Shown here: positions 32,913-45,294 of the stretch, in pieces
How positions within the stretch are numbered: position 1 is the stretch's first letter
Layout of the letters: the number at the start of each line of letters is the position of its first letter
NCBI RefSeq assembly: GCF_963678635.1
Contig: NC_087064.1
Span: 23,736,539-23,800,538, forward strand
Source of the DNA: Symsagittifera roscoffensis
Taxonomy: Eukaryota > Xenacoelomorpha > Acoela > Convolutidae
Direction of reading: 5' to 3'
Length of the DNA: 64,000 nucleotides
Made by a program: the position numbers and the translations under genes
Notes under the pieces: model-generated
What the model was told of the DNA's origin: nothing
What the model saw: only the letters and a program-made list of their open reading frames with translations
The model's database searches: none

Positions 32913-33072
32913 GACACATCTGAAAGAGATTGTTGCTGAGAGCCCAAATAAAAAAATAGCTGCTATAATTTTTTGTTATGTTACAGGGTTTGAAATTTGT
33001 TAATTTGGCCAATTTAGGATAATTAACGCGCAATAAATTGCATTCTTATAACGAGCATAAGCCTCAAGTTAT

Positions 33073-33601
33073 TGTTCTGACTTTCGATACGAAAGTAACG
33101 GAATATTTGTGCTTGGGGTGGGTTTTTTTTTCTTCAGACAAATTTCGACTTTTTAACTAGCCATTTTTGACGGACTTTTTTATATCATTCAAAAAGTATT
33201 GTTGTCCTAAGCTTAAATTTGAAAAGATATTTCACCTGTGATCACGTTTTGTAAAGTTATGAAGGTTTAAAGATTGCCATTATGGCCATTTTGACCAATT
33301 TGGGACAATTAACGCGCGATATAATTCGCGCTATTAACGCGTAAGCGGAGATTTAATCCGTCTTATAAATCGTTCCAAATTGGTTAAACGAAGCTTATTT
33401 GCCATAATTGATTTGTTACAAGGAACGAAATCTATCTTTTTGCTATTTATATGGCGTGTGGGGGGATGATTTTCATAAAAAATTTAAAAATATATATGTT
33501 TCATTTATTTCATTTAACTTTTTAATGTTTTTACTGCTGCTCCATAAACCTTAAAAGGCAGTCGGAACGTTCAGGGCTTCGCCGTGATACGAGCAGTTTT
33601 G
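33073..33601 (+). mobile_element. Helentron-like non-autonomous element, copy 5
   Basis: Duplicate of copy 3 within the segmental duplication. The start reads TGTTCTGAC and the end CAGTTTTG, so both termini carry one change. T flanks are kept, and the upstream truncated relative is also present. Confidence 0.7.
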
Positions 33602-33746
33602 TTATTGTATAAATACAAATCCTGCCTGCCAAACCAACACTCTTCCCTCTGAATAAGTTACGAAAATATTCGAAAGTTATAAAATTGACTCATATAAAAT
33701 GAGTAACAAAAGAGTGAGAAACAAAAAATTGAAGTTGAATAACAGG

Positions 33747-34181
33747 CAGGGGCGGATCTAGGATTTTCTCGAGGGGGGGGGGGGGGCGGATTTTCAAAAA
33801 AAATTCGAAAATTTTGACCACCTTTTTATTTTTAGGTCGACCAAATTGATTTTTCGAGCTCTGCCAAAGCACTGTTTTGCCCCTAATTAGGCTAAATTTT
33901 CTGCGTCGCAGGCAAATTTTTGAAAAAACAATCAAAAAAGCCGTTTTTGGGCACTTTTTGAAAAATTTTGACAAAAAAATTGCGTTTTTTTGGCGCGCGC
34001 TCCCCCTCAAAGTTAGTATACATTGGCGCCAATGGCGCCTTTAGAAAAATTTTAGGGTCGGTTGGCCAAAAATGGATTTCTGAAAAAGTATCAAAGGGGG
34101 GACCCTTTGGGTCGGCAGGGGTTCGAATCCCTGAGGGGGGGGGGGGGGCTTCCGCCCCCGCGCCCCCTAAATCCGCCCCTG
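33747..34181. mobile_element. hAT-like MITE (435 bp) with 8-bp target duplication
   Basis: Ends CAGGGGCGGATCTAGG and, inverted, CAGGGGCGGATTTAGG. Flanks ataacagg (33739-33746) and attacagg (34182-34189) match at 7 of 8 bases, the duplication length typical of hAT elements. The interior is non-coding with long G runs next to each end and a ggcgccaatggcgcc palindrome near 34023-34038. It lies only in copy 2 of the duplication, so it arrived after the duplication or was lost from copy 1. Confidence 0.85.
34120..34130 (+). other. Perfect tRNA B-box-like motif inside the MITE
   Basis: ggttcgaatcc equals the pol III B-box consensus. The surrounding caggg/ccctg can pair like a T arm, but the full five-pair tRNA stem is not satisfied, and I could not fold a whole tRNA upstream. 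Possibly a relic of a tRNA-derived sequence, or chance. Confidence 0.35.
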
Positions 34182-34568
34182 ATTACAGGTAACTAATTTT
34201 AGTTTATAATGTATCATCGACTTGATATGCTTTGAAATTTGAACCACAATAAAGAGGAAAGATTTGATTCCGATGAATTTCTATTTTCTTCATCAATAAA
34301 AGTGAAATTTAATCGATTATAAGTGATTTGTAATGAGTTTTAAAGGTTTAATGAAAAGTAGCAGTTTAAATCCTTTTGAATTGATGAGTGTCCATTATTT
34401 TTCACATTTATAGACACTGACGGAAAACCAAGTTAAATCGGCTTCTATCCACAGAATTCCAGTGCAGGATCTCTCGAAATTGCTCCAACAGCAGCCAAGT
34501 TTGCGAAAACCGGAACACAAATTGCGGGACCCGGACCTTTTTGCGAAATCCAAACACAAATGTATTAT

Positions 34569-35090
34569 TGTTCCGACTTTCGATACGAAAGTAACGGAAT
34601 ATTTGTGCTAGGGTGGGTTTTTTTTCTTCAGACAAATTTCGACTTTTTAACTAGCCATTTTTGACAGAATTTTTAAATATCATTCGAAAAGTATTGTTGT
34701 CCTGAGCTCAAATTTGAAAAGATATTCCACCTGTGATTATTTTTGTAAAGTTACGGGGGTTTATAGATTGCAATTTGGGACAATTAACGCGCGATATATT
34801 TCGCGCTATTAACGCGTGAGCGGAGAGTTAATCCGTCTTAGAAATAGTTCCAAATTGGTTAAAAGAAGCTTATTTGCCATAATTGATTTGTTACAAGGAG
34901 TGAAATCTATCCTTTTGTACTTTATATGGCGTGTGGGTGGATGATTTTTATTTAAAAAAAAAATTCAAATTTTTGAAAAAAAAATTTCATTTTGTTTTAT
35001 TACTTTTAATTTTTCAATGATATTACTGCTCCATAAACCTTAATGGGCAGTCAGAACATTCAGAGCTTCGCCCTGATACGAGCAGTCTTG
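34569..35090 (+). mobile_element. Helentron-like non-autonomous element, copy 6
   Basis: Duplicate of copy 4. The middle has lost one of the ggccattttgacc repeats. Both termini and the terminal hairpin (cagagcttcgccctg, one mismatch) are recognisable, with T flanks. Confidence 0.75.
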
Positions 35091-35124
35091 TTAATATTTG
35101 CAGTGTATTTTTAATTTATAGATT

Positions 35125-35310
35125 TTAGTTTTGCTGAATCCGCTTTCCTTTGTGGAATCAGCTTAACATTTGTAGAAACAACTTATAGCATTACATTGCA
35201 CCTTAATGTTTTTCGGAATCTGCTTACATTTGCAAAATTTGCTCATAACTTGCGGAATCCAGAACAACTAGTTATATTTACTCGTTGCGGAATCCGTAAC
35301 ACAACTATTG
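35125..35310. repeat. GCGGAATCC motif array, copy 2
   Basis: Counterpart of 23820-24000 with few changes. Confidence 0.6.
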
Positions 35311-35639
35311 AGATAATTTTTTTTACATTAGAAGGTATTTTTTCGCAGAATCATTGAAAAATTTTAGAAATCCAGTTATATTTTGAAATATGTTAAAAGA
35401 CTTGTTACGCACCAGCCGGAGCACTTTCCCGGTGCACAGTTAGGCCTAGTAATGATTCGCCTAATATCACTATTAGGAGAAGGTGAGTCACTATGAAAGC
35501 CTCTTTTTGAAAATCGAGAGCAAGAAGATCACTTAGTTTTTTGTTGACATTTGTTCCGTTCTTCTGGACTATAAGACACTTAGCAAAATATCAGATTTCC
35601 GTCGGCTTGAAATCTGTGCCTCAAAAAATTTTGTTTGAC

Positions 35640-38600
35640 CAATTGGTCAAACTCAAAGTTTGACCAATTCAAATCAAGGTGTAAAATTCACCACTTGAAC
35701 TAACTGGGGGGTTCATTGGTTCTGCGTGCTCCAAGTAACATTTGAGCGTAGTCCATCAGAGTTTAACTAACCAATTTGTGCTCAATAGATAACTTGAAAC
35801 GTTTCAACTTTTCACCGATTGAAAAAACGACTCAAAAAAGTTGAGTTTTCAGCCAATCGATCCAAATTATCAGAGCAACTGGAAAGCAGTACGGTTCTGA
35901 ATGTTTCAAAATGATTCCAGCTAAAATAAATTCAAGTAATGTCAACAAATCAAATTGATTCTTATAGCTAGCTATAAAAATATTGATGTTTAGCCAAATA
36001 TATCAAGCTATCAAAACAGTTTCCTTTTTTCATCTGATGAAATGCTCACTCTTAACAATATAAATTTTAGCTCGAGGAAAAAATATGAAACGATTTCAGA
36101 CTTAATTTTTCTGGAAGTTTTGATTAAATTTGTTTTTTTTTGAACGCCCTCCAGCGTAATTCAGTTGTGTTTTCCATACATTTTTTGAGACAAGAGTTCG
36201 CAACAGTTCAAGAAAAGTGCGCTACGGTTGAAGAAAAAGCGAGCCCGTTCGTTGCCAATTTCTTGCTTTCAGTCTCACACCAAACAGAAAAAATCTAGGT
36301 AAGTGCCTTCAGTTAATAAGAAAAAAACTGAAGCGTTCACCCGACCTAACGGAAAATTAACTAGGAGTGTATTAACAGTAATTTTGAAGCGAAACAACAA
36401 ATCAAAAAAGCAATCTGAAAGCTTCTAATTCTATGCAGATAAAACCCCAAATGATCACGATGAAAACGATGACGCAGTTAAAAATGGAGAATCGCACGCT
36501 GGTAAGGCAAAAAAAAACATAACAAATTGACCCTCGAGGAGTAGCAATAGGACTTAATGGACTCAATTGAGGCCTCAATTCGTTATATTTGCTACTGCTG
36601 AAATTTATTCGACTCAACTCAGCGAATAATTGTGACGAAAAGACTGCGATCTCCAAAATTTTCTCAAAGGTTGTACACAGAGATGCTCTCTGAACATTTT
36701 TGACGCTGATTAGCCTTCAAGTTTTTAAGTATGTCATTGGAGTTACTACTGCACTTTTTATGAAATACAAGTTAAACAGCAGGGTGTTTATGCAGCTCAA
36801 CAGGTCAATTAGACATCAAAAATTTTGCGTTTCATACAGTAAAACTCACATTTCTTGACTATCAAGCAGGAAGATTTTCTCCTATACAGGTTTTTGGAGA
36901 TGTAACCCTTCTAGAACTGTCTAGGGCTATGTAAGAGGCTTCTTGTGATGTACAATTCTCATCAATTAACAAAGTAATTTCAGCGTAATTTTTGTTTTAT
37001 TACAAAAACCAAAATGACCCATTTTGGGGTAAATATTTGGTTGGAAGTTTTGGAGAAAAAATTGCAGCATATCAATTCTGGTGAAACTCTAAGCAATTTT
37101 TGTTGCCTTGGCTTTTGTCTAATCTTCACCAAATTTGAGAAAAACGCGCTTGACAGTTCAAGTTTTGTTCGCTTTGTCCGGATAATTTAAGTCAGCACTC
37201 TATAAGGACGTTATTTTTTGTATTGTTTTGGTGGAATTTGAGGTACTACTCAAGCTGCATGTTCTTCCGGGTTGACCTCCATAGACCAAAACTGCTAATC
37301 ATACAGTTCCATAAAATCAGTCTATGAAAAAACGTTATTCATACAATTTTCAAATTGTTTGCTAAATTGGTGTCATTGAAGTTTGAAAGAATTATTCCTT
37401 GAATTGAGTTGAACGGATACAGCGGTTTTTCACAAAACAACATTAACCTGGCTCAAAAAAGAGGGTTGACGTGATTGCTTCAAAAACAGAGTTTTTCTTT
37501 GCGAATCACTTCAAGCGATCAAATCTTCGTCGAATAGCTTATGGTTTCCATCGCTCCATAAACTCAAAGTTTTACCAATTCAAATCAAGGTGTTAAAATC
37601 ACCACTTGAACTAACTCGTGGGTTCATTGGTTCTGCGTACTCCAAAAACATTGGAGCGTGGTCCATCGGGGTATAACCAACCAATTTGTGCTCAAGAAAT
37701 AACTTGAAAAGTTTCAACTTTTCACCGATTGAAAAATGCGACTCAAAAAAATTGAGTTTTCAGCCAATCGATCCAAATTATCAGAGCAACTGGAAAGCAG
37801 TACGGTTCTCAATGTTTCAAAATGATTCCAGCTAAAATAAATTCAAGTAATGTCAACAAATCAAATTGATTCTTATAGCTAGCTATAAAAATATTGATGT
37901 TTAGCCAAACATATCAAGCTATCAAAACGGTTTCCATTTTTCATCGGATGAAATGCTCGCTTCTAACAACATAGATTTTAATTGAGGGAAAAGTTGAAAC
38001 GATTGGAAAAAGTAACCACACTTAATTCTTCTGGAAGTCTTGATTAAATTTATTCTCTTTTGAACACCCTCCAGCGTAATTCAGTTGTGTTTTCCATACA
38101 CTTTTTGAAACAAGAGTTCGCAACAGTTCAAGAAAAGTGCGCTACGGTTGAAGAAAAAGCGAGCCCGTTCGTTGCCAATTTCTTGCTTTCAGTCTCACAC
38201 CAAACAGAAAAAGTCTAAGTAAGTGGCTTCAGTTTATAAGAAAAAAACTGAAGCGTTCACCCGACCTAACGGAAAATTACGAAAGAGTGTATTATCAGTA
38301 ATTTTGAAGCAAAACAACAAATCAAAAAAGCAACCTGATTACTTCTAATTCAATGCAGATATAACCCCAAATCATCACGATGAAACGATGACACAGTTAA
38401 AAACGGAGAATCACACACTGGTAAGGCAAAAAAAAACATAACGAATTGACCCTCGAGGAGTAGCAATAGGACTAAATGGACTCAATTGAGGCCTCAATTC
38501 GTTATATTTGCTTTTGCTGAAAATTATTCGACTCAGCCGAGCGAATAATTGTGACCAAAAGACTGCGAACTCCAAAATTTTCTGAAAGGTTGTACACAGA

Positions 38601-38660
38601 GGTGCTCTCTCAAAATTTTTGACGCTGATGGGCCTTCTGGATTTCAGTTACATCATTGGA
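35640..38660. repeat. Rearranged tandem blocks, copy 2 (X-Z-V-Y-X-Z)
   Basis: Blocks: X part 35640-35765, Z 35765-36750, V 36770-36955, Y 36955-37425, X 37425-37680, Z 37680-38660. Two Z blocks are about 1.9 kb apart, giving the size of the ancestral tandem unit. Confidence 0.7.
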
Positions 38661-38914
38661 GTTACTTCTGCTATTTGGGAGCGTGAATTCAAAGCATTTT
38701 GTTAACAGGGAGTAAATGATCTAATTAACTAATTTAAGCAAAATTTAGCTGGGAGTGAATTTTTAGTTCAAAAACACGAATATAAAGTCCTGAAATTGTT
38801 GCCTTATCAAAGCATGTTCTCGTTTCGCATTTTGAAATTATATCAGAATGGATAAGTTGAAACTTTTCTTATCTCAACTGATTGGCTTGAAAAAAATTGA
38901 TGTATAAGTTTACA

Positions 38915-39115
38915 GGAATTGAGATTGATGACAGGAATTGAGATCGAAGTTAACCTTTGTATGAAGTGAGATTGAAGCTGGGCTGTGTATGTTTGACAAG
39001 ATGTGAGATGAGATCGAAATTGCGTATGTTTGTCAGGAATTGAGATCGAAGTTGAGTATGTTCGTTAGGATTTGAGATCGAAGTTGGGTGTTTGACAAGA
39101 ATTGAGACCGATTGT
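38915..39115. repeat. Degenerate minisatellite, copy 2
   Basis: Counterpart of 26812-27010. Confidence 0.75.
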
Positions 39116-39189
39116 TTGGCATTCCAGCTGGTAGCTGATCAACGTAGTAATTAACAGTTATGGTTTAAAACGCTACTCCACATAGATAT

Positions 39190-39540
39190 ATGTAAACGGA
39201 TTCCGCAAACAAAATGCGGATTCCACTTACAGTTTGCGATTCGACTTACAATTTGCGGATTCCACTTACAGTTTGCAGATTCCGCAACAGCTCAATTCAG
39301 CTATACACAAGTCTCATTATTTTTTTGTGGATTTCACAAACTGTTCTGGATTCCGCAAGTATGATTCCGGATTCGGCAAATTCGCCAATTTTTGGAGCAA
39401 TTTTGAACGGTACAATGTTTTAAGTATTTGTTTGTGGAATCCAAAACAGCAAGGAAGATCAAAGAAAAGTAGCAATTTTGCGAATTCCACGACAGTTTTG
39501 ATTTTGGCCTGTTGCGGATTCCGCTTACATTGCAGAGAAT
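39190..39540. repeat. GGATTCCGC motif array, copy 2
   Basis: Counterpart of 27090-27440, inverted relative to 35125-35310. Confidence 0.7.
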
Positions 39541-39791
39541 GCACAATTTGGCCTCATAATGACATTTAATTTTTCTTGTAAAACAAGATTTTGATAGAAA
39601 AAGGGATTATAATCTATTATAATAGATTATAGGAGATTATAAGAGATTACAAGAGATTATAAGAGACTATAAGAGATTTTCGGAAATTTTATAATCAATT
39701 ATAATTGATTTTAATTTATTGAACTCTCACCAAAATTGTTATCATTATAATGGACTATAAATTTTTATAACATCTGAAATTGGCGCTCATA

Positions 39792-40921
39792 CCCGCACTG
39801 ACAAAAATGGTTCCGGTTCGATTTAAATTGATTTTAAATTGATTTTAAATCGATCCAAATTGATTAAAGATGTACAGTTTACTAAATTAAATGGGTTTTA
39901 AATCAATTTAAATCGATCTTTTTGAAAATTTTGAATCGATTTAAGTGTCTAAAAACTTGGTTTAAACCGATTTTGATGAATTTTCCGACTCACTAAAATC
40001 CATCCGAATCTCAATCAAATCCATTTTAAAGCGATTTAAATCGATCTTTTTTCCAATTTTTGAATCAATTTGAGTGTCTAAAAGATCGATTTAAATCGAT
40101 TTCGACGGATTTTCAGGCACAAAAAATTCAGTTTTTTTTTGCTAGCACGGCAAAAAAACATTCCCTTTAAAAAATATTTATACTTTTTTATTCTCGATTT
40201 TTTTAGAATTGATCCAAATGTTTTAGAATTCAATAAATTGATCCGCATAAATCAGATTTTAAGCTCGAATATAGGCAATGAAATTATAGAAAACTAATGT
40301 CAATCAGATTTTGCAAAATCCTATGTAACAAACAAGAAAAGGGTCAGAATGAATAAAATTTGATCTCATTAATATGCAATTAAGTCATAAAAAATTATAA
40401 AGATAAATCAGATTTTGGACAAAACATATAAAAACGAATCAAGAAAAGTATCCAAATAGATCAATTTTTTAACACAAAATATGCAAGAAAATTATAGATT
40501 TTTATCGGTATTTTAGTTTTTTTGATTTGGTCTTTTTTATGCAACAATACGATATGGGTGTAAAACGATAAATGATATGCAACGAATAAATGTAACAAAA
40601 ATTCGAAACCGATAAATTTTGAATGACAAAAATCGATTTAAACCCGTTCTAATTAAATCCGTTCTAATCGATTTACATCCCTTAAAAAAATCTTAATTCA
40701 GACTGCAAAAAGTAGATAAAAATTGATTTAAGATCGATTTGGATCAATTTTTTTTAACTGGGTTTTAAGATCAATTTAAATCATTTTCAAATCGATCCAA
40801 ATCAATCTTCATCTTTTTTTATCTAGTCTTCGTACTTTTTTCATACTAAAATCAATCTAAATTTAATCAACGTACTTTTTTCATATTAGAATCGATCCTT
40901 ATTCATTTTTGTCAGTGCGGG
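39792..40921. mobile_element. TIR element (Tc1/mariner-like MITE), copy 2
   Basis: Duplicate of 27691-28815 with the same 18-bp ends. The left flank is still TA; the right flank reads AA, a change from the TA seen in copy 1. Confidence 0.75.
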
Positions 40922-41010
40922 AAATTAACTATAATTTTGCTAAAAATACGATTATAATTATATTATAATCGATTATTTTCTCTTTTTACTGAGTGCGGGA
41001 GGACATCCAG

Positions 41011-41774
41011 CCCGCACCGAGCGCCCATGGATTCTAATCGATTATAATGAATTCCCGAGACAAAAATAATTGATCATAATCCATTACGGATGTAAAATTC
41101 AGACCACGAAATCGATTATATAGCCATTATAAACGATTATTTTCAAACAAATATAATCCGTTATAATCGATTTTAACCCATTATTCTTGTCACTGAAATC
41201 GATTATATTTTAGTAAAATAAATCTGGGGGGGGGATGGGGGGGAGTAAATAAACCGAACGGGGTGGGGGTATATAAACCGGGGGAGGGGGGTTAAACTGG
41301 TCATCCACTCGCCCCCTCAAGCTTTCTAACACACCCCCCCCCCAGCTAAAAAGGCACGGTAAACTGGAGGGGGGAGGGGTAAATGGTGGGAGGGGGGATG
41401 GCTAAACTGGGGGGGGGAATAGTAAACTGGTGGGTGGTAGTATACTGGGTACTGGGGGCTTAACTGCCTGGGGGGGGGGATAAATGAAGTGTTAAACTGC
41501 GATGAATTAGAAAAAGTAGAGACAAAAAATAGATAAATTTTTTTCTTAAATGTAACATTTTATGAAACAAAACACGTAGCAACTACACTAAACAGGAAAT
41601 GAGATAATTTTGAATAAAATTAAAAATTTCATGAATAACCCCTCGAAAAAATTCATTATAATTGATTATAATCGATTTTAATGGATTTTATTGGGATAAA
41701 AAATATTAGGATTATAATCCATTTTTAATGAATTATAATCGATTATTTTGTCATTTTATAGATGCTGACCATAT
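41011..41774. mobile_element. TIR element, right end missing
   Basis: Left inverted repeat CCCGCACCGAGCGCCCATGG and the G-rich interior (41222-41490) are present; sequence then leaves the homology at 41774, before the right inverted repeat. Its left end keeps ccc where copy 1 has cac, showing the original terminus. Confidence 0.7.
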
Positions 41775-42672
41775 ATGAGAAACTTCTTGTCATACAATTT
41801 CATACAATTCCATACGTACAGAAATTTGTATGAAAACTCTATGATAAGCATTTTTCCATATATGAAAATTGTATGATAGGTGTTTTCCCATAAACCAAAA
41901 ACTTTGATTTTGTCTTTCTTAATTTAGTTTCTGAAAGTTTTTTGGTTGTGTTTGCAACCGAACACGAGTGACAAAGACCTTGGTTACTCAAAACACCGAA
42001 GGTTGGACGGTCTTACATTTACAATGCATGAAAACGACCTGAATTTTGCTCTCTTCACAATTGATATAACAAAAGAAACAAACTTTTATTTTTTGGCAAA
42101 ATTTTTTAATTATGATTATTTTAAATTTTTGAATTTTCCAATTTATCAAACATTGATCAAGGCATATATTAATACTCCATTCAAAAGAAATAGGAATTTT
42201 CACCGTTTTTGAAAAAAAAAATTAGGTGAAAAGAAAATAAAAGCCAATTTTATCGCATCCAGGACTACGTTATGGCCACAAAATATTAAATTTTGCATGC
42301 AAAAAAAATTTTCGAAAAATGTTTGTTTGCGTACGAAATTCGATTTGCCGTTGAAAAAAAAACAAAAAAAATTTTGGGCCAAATTTTCACAATTACTTGA
42401 AAAATTTTTTGTGTCGCCATCAAAAAAATGCCCGTCATACAATTTCCATATATGGGAATTGTATGATAAGCATTTTTTTCAAAAAACGAAAACCTCAGTT
42501 TTTTTATCACCAGACTGTTTTATTTGAATCAAACAGCCACAGAAATAAGTTTATACCAGTTTTCAACCATTTTTAGAAAATGTATGAAAATTGTATGACA
42601 AGCATTTTTCCACACACTTGATGTATGGAATTGTATGGTAAGCATTTTCGGTGTATGGAGGTCAACCCGGGA
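41775..42672 (+). repeat. Palindrome-rich foldback-like repeat, copy 1
   Basis: Several copies of attgtatgataagcattttt and its inverse, with a near-perfect palindrome around 42429-42480, and a terminus ggaggtcaacccggg (42658-42672). An internal stretch caaccgaacacgagtgaca matches, inverted, the repeat at 43912-44711. No ORF is credible. Confidence 0.65.
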
Positions 42673-43416
42673 TGCACAAAAAACAAATCAATCTTTATAA
42701 AAAGGGTAAGTTTCGGAAATTTTTGTATGGCGTTGAAATACTTCCTCTTGTCAAGCGTCCTCCGGGTATTTTGAAGCAGCTGTGGTATGCAAAAGAATCA
42801 ACTACTGATTGTTAAATAAAGCAATTAGATGAATCACGTGTTTTATTGTAAAGTTGGTCAAAAAATTTCACAAAAAATTTTTTGCGAATCCTTTTGAATT
42901 ATCAGGAAAGTGATTTGATAATTTGCCGATTAATAGCTGATTCGAGAAAACTTCAAGAAATTCGAGCTATAAGAATTATCTTCAAATATTTCCGTTTGAT
43001 CGCGTTGAAATATATTGGATTAGGTTCTAATGAACTGCTCAATGGGGTTGGTACAATACATCATTTAAACATGATGTTTTTTTATACAAACTGATTTTGC
43101 TGGATCACTTGGACGCCGAGTCAACGAATCTTCTTCTCTTCCATGCCAGAACAATAACTCAAGAGCAGTAATGAAACAGAGTTTTTTTGAAATTGAATTG
43201 TTCTTTTTTCACCTTCGTGAATAGTTACTTTTATACAAATTTTACCTTCCATTAAGAAGCAAATTTATGGGGACAAGAGCTGGGGTAGACGCTTCCACAA
43301 TTAAATATTTGTTTTTCAGGCTACATAAATGGTCCATCCTTTCCCAAGTATATCTATGAAACATAGCAACAAGTTTTTGAACAACCCAAAACTCATGAAT
43401 ACATCCTCAAAAAACT
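42673..43416. other. Interval without recognisable features
   Basis: A 70-codon plus frame (42882-43094) is not recognised. No repeat match noticed. Confidence 0.3.
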
Positions 43417-44010
43417 GCAGGGTGCTTATGCAGCTCAACAGGTCAATTAGACAGCAAAAATTTTGGGTTTTATACAGTGAAACTCACATTTCTTGACTAT
43501 CAAGCAGGAAGATTTTCTCTTATACAGATTTTTGGAGATGTGACCCTTCTAGAACTTTGCGGGGCTGTGTAAGAGGCTTCTTGTGATGTACAATTCTCAT
43601 CAACTAACAAAATAGTTTCAGCGTAATTCTTGGTTTATTACAAAAACCAAAATGATTCATTTTGGGGTAAAAATTTGGTTGGAACTTTCGCAGAAAAAAT
43701 TGTATCATATCAATTCTGGTGAAAATCTAAGCAACTTTTGTTGGCTTGGTTTTTGTCTAATCTTAACCAAGTTTGAGAAAAACGCGTTTGACAATTCGAG
43801 TTTTGCCCATTTTGTCCGGATAATTTAAGTCAGCACAGTATAAGGACGTTATTTTTTGTATTGTTTTGGTGGAATTTGAGGTACAACTCAAGCTGCCATG
43901 TTCTTCCGGGTTGACCTCCATAGACCAAAACTGCTAATTATACAGTTCCATAAACTCAGTCTATGAAAAAACGTCATTGAAGTTTGAAAGAAATGTTCCT
44001 TGATTTGGCA
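43417..44010. repeat. V-Y block, third dispersed copy
   Basis: Matches 36780-37420 (cagggtgcttatgcagctca and onward) with more divergence, outside the main duplication. It shows the V-Y blocks moved or were present before it. Confidence 0.75.
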
Positions 44011-44711
44011 TAAAAATCATTGTATTGTACTAAAAAAACATAGAAGTTTTTTGTCAAAAAAATGCTAATCATACAATTTTGATATATGAAAACTGTATGC
44101 TAGCATTTCTTTTGATGGCGGCAACAAAATTCTTCCAAGTAATTTTAAAATTGCCCCAATTTTTTTTTCAACCGAAAAAGGATTTCGTACTCAAATACAA
44201 TTTCCAAAAAAAAAGTTTTTTTTTGTGTACATAAAGTAGTCTGGGATACACAAAGATTGGATTTTTTCCGTTTCTCTGAAAAAATTTTTTCAAAAAGGCT
44301 CAACTTTTTTGAATGACAAATTTATGTATTCCTTGATCGATGTTTGATTAATTAAAAATTCAATTAGAAAAAAATGATCATCTTAAAATTTTTTTGCTAA
44401 ACTTAAAAAAGTTGATTCTATCAATATATGATTTGTATAAGACAACTCTAAGACAATTCAAGTCGTTTCTAATGCTTCGGTGGCTCTTGTTTTTGAGCGA
44501 ACCAAGGTTTGTGTCACTTGTGTTCGGTTGCGACCACATCCCAGAAGCTTTGAGAAATTAAATTTTAAAAACTTCAAAGTTTTTGGTTTATGGAAGAAGG
44601 CTAGTCACACAATTTCCATATATGAAAAATCACAAAACATAGGCTTTTCATGCAGTTTTCTGTTTTTATGAAATTGCATAAAAACGGCATGACCATTTTT
44701 TGTCGACCCGG
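43912..44711 (-). repeat. Palindrome-rich foldback-like repeat, copy 2
   Basis: Inverted relative to the copy at 41775. It runs from ccgggttgacctccata (43913) to gtcgacccggg (44701-44711), so its two ends form an imperfect inverted repeat. It overlaps the Y block, whose end it supplies. Confidence 0.6.
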
Positions 44712-44894
44712 GATATCGGTGTGCCTCCCGCAATCCAACTTATTGTATGGCAAAACTTATTGCTTAAGGCAACGGCTAGATGAGGAGGTAAAGCTCGTTT
44801 AGAACTTACAGCTAAGTGTGGGGCGCAAAACGAGAGGATAATTTCAAGGCATAAATACTTAATTTTAACGCCAAACCCCAAAAATAATTATTAA

Positions 44895-45293
44895 CAAGAC
44901 TGCTCGTATCAGGGCGAAGCTCTGAATGTTCCGGCTGCCTTTAAAGGTCTATGGGGGCAGTAATACTTCTTTTTATTTAGGCAATTATGGCAAATAAGCT
45001 TCCTTCAACCAATTTGGTGCGATTTCTGAGACGGATTAAATCTCCGCTTACGCGTTATAAGCGTATTAATTGTCCCAATTTGGCTAAAATGGCAATTTGT
45101 AAGCCCGCAAAATTACATAAATAATCACACGTGGAAAATCTCTTCTGAGTTTAAACTCAATACAACAATACCTTTTGAATGACAAAACAAAAACTTCGTC
45201 AAAAGTGGTTTTTTAAGAAGTTGTAATTAGTCTGAAGAAAAATACCACCCAGAGCTCAAATACTCTGTTAATTTCGTCACGAAACTAAGAACA
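44895..45293 (-). mobile_element. Helentron-like non-autonomous element, copy 7 (tandem, internally deleted)
   Basis: Shorter and more diverged copy (about 400 bp), first of a second head-to-tail pair. The terminal hairpin is preserved with one mismatch; the start hairpin is decayed. Confidence 0.7.
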
Positions 45294-45294
45294 A

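Larger units (their letters stand above)
32913..41774. repeat. Segmental duplication, copy 2
   Basis: Second, direct copy of 22373-29681. It has extra material: about 800 bases at 33604-34398 holding a hAT-like MITE, and an extra block set (Z and V, 35765-36955). It lacks the equivalent of 24330-24735. It ends inside the 28905-type TIR element before the right inverted repeat. With repeat A/B, the whole looks like a tandem unit of about 10-11 kb. Confidence 0.9.

Noticed and set aside
34040-34180. Complete tRNA gene around the B box
   Set aside because: No acceptor stem or anticodon arm could be formed and the A box is not convincing.
36402-36656. 84-codon minus frame, similar at 26274-26474
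   Set aside because: Shared only because it lies in duplicated Z blocks; lengths differ and there is no recognisable protein.
44480-44671. 63-codon plus frame with several Cys and Arg
   Set aside because: It falls within a foldback-like repeat and is not open in the inverted sister copy.
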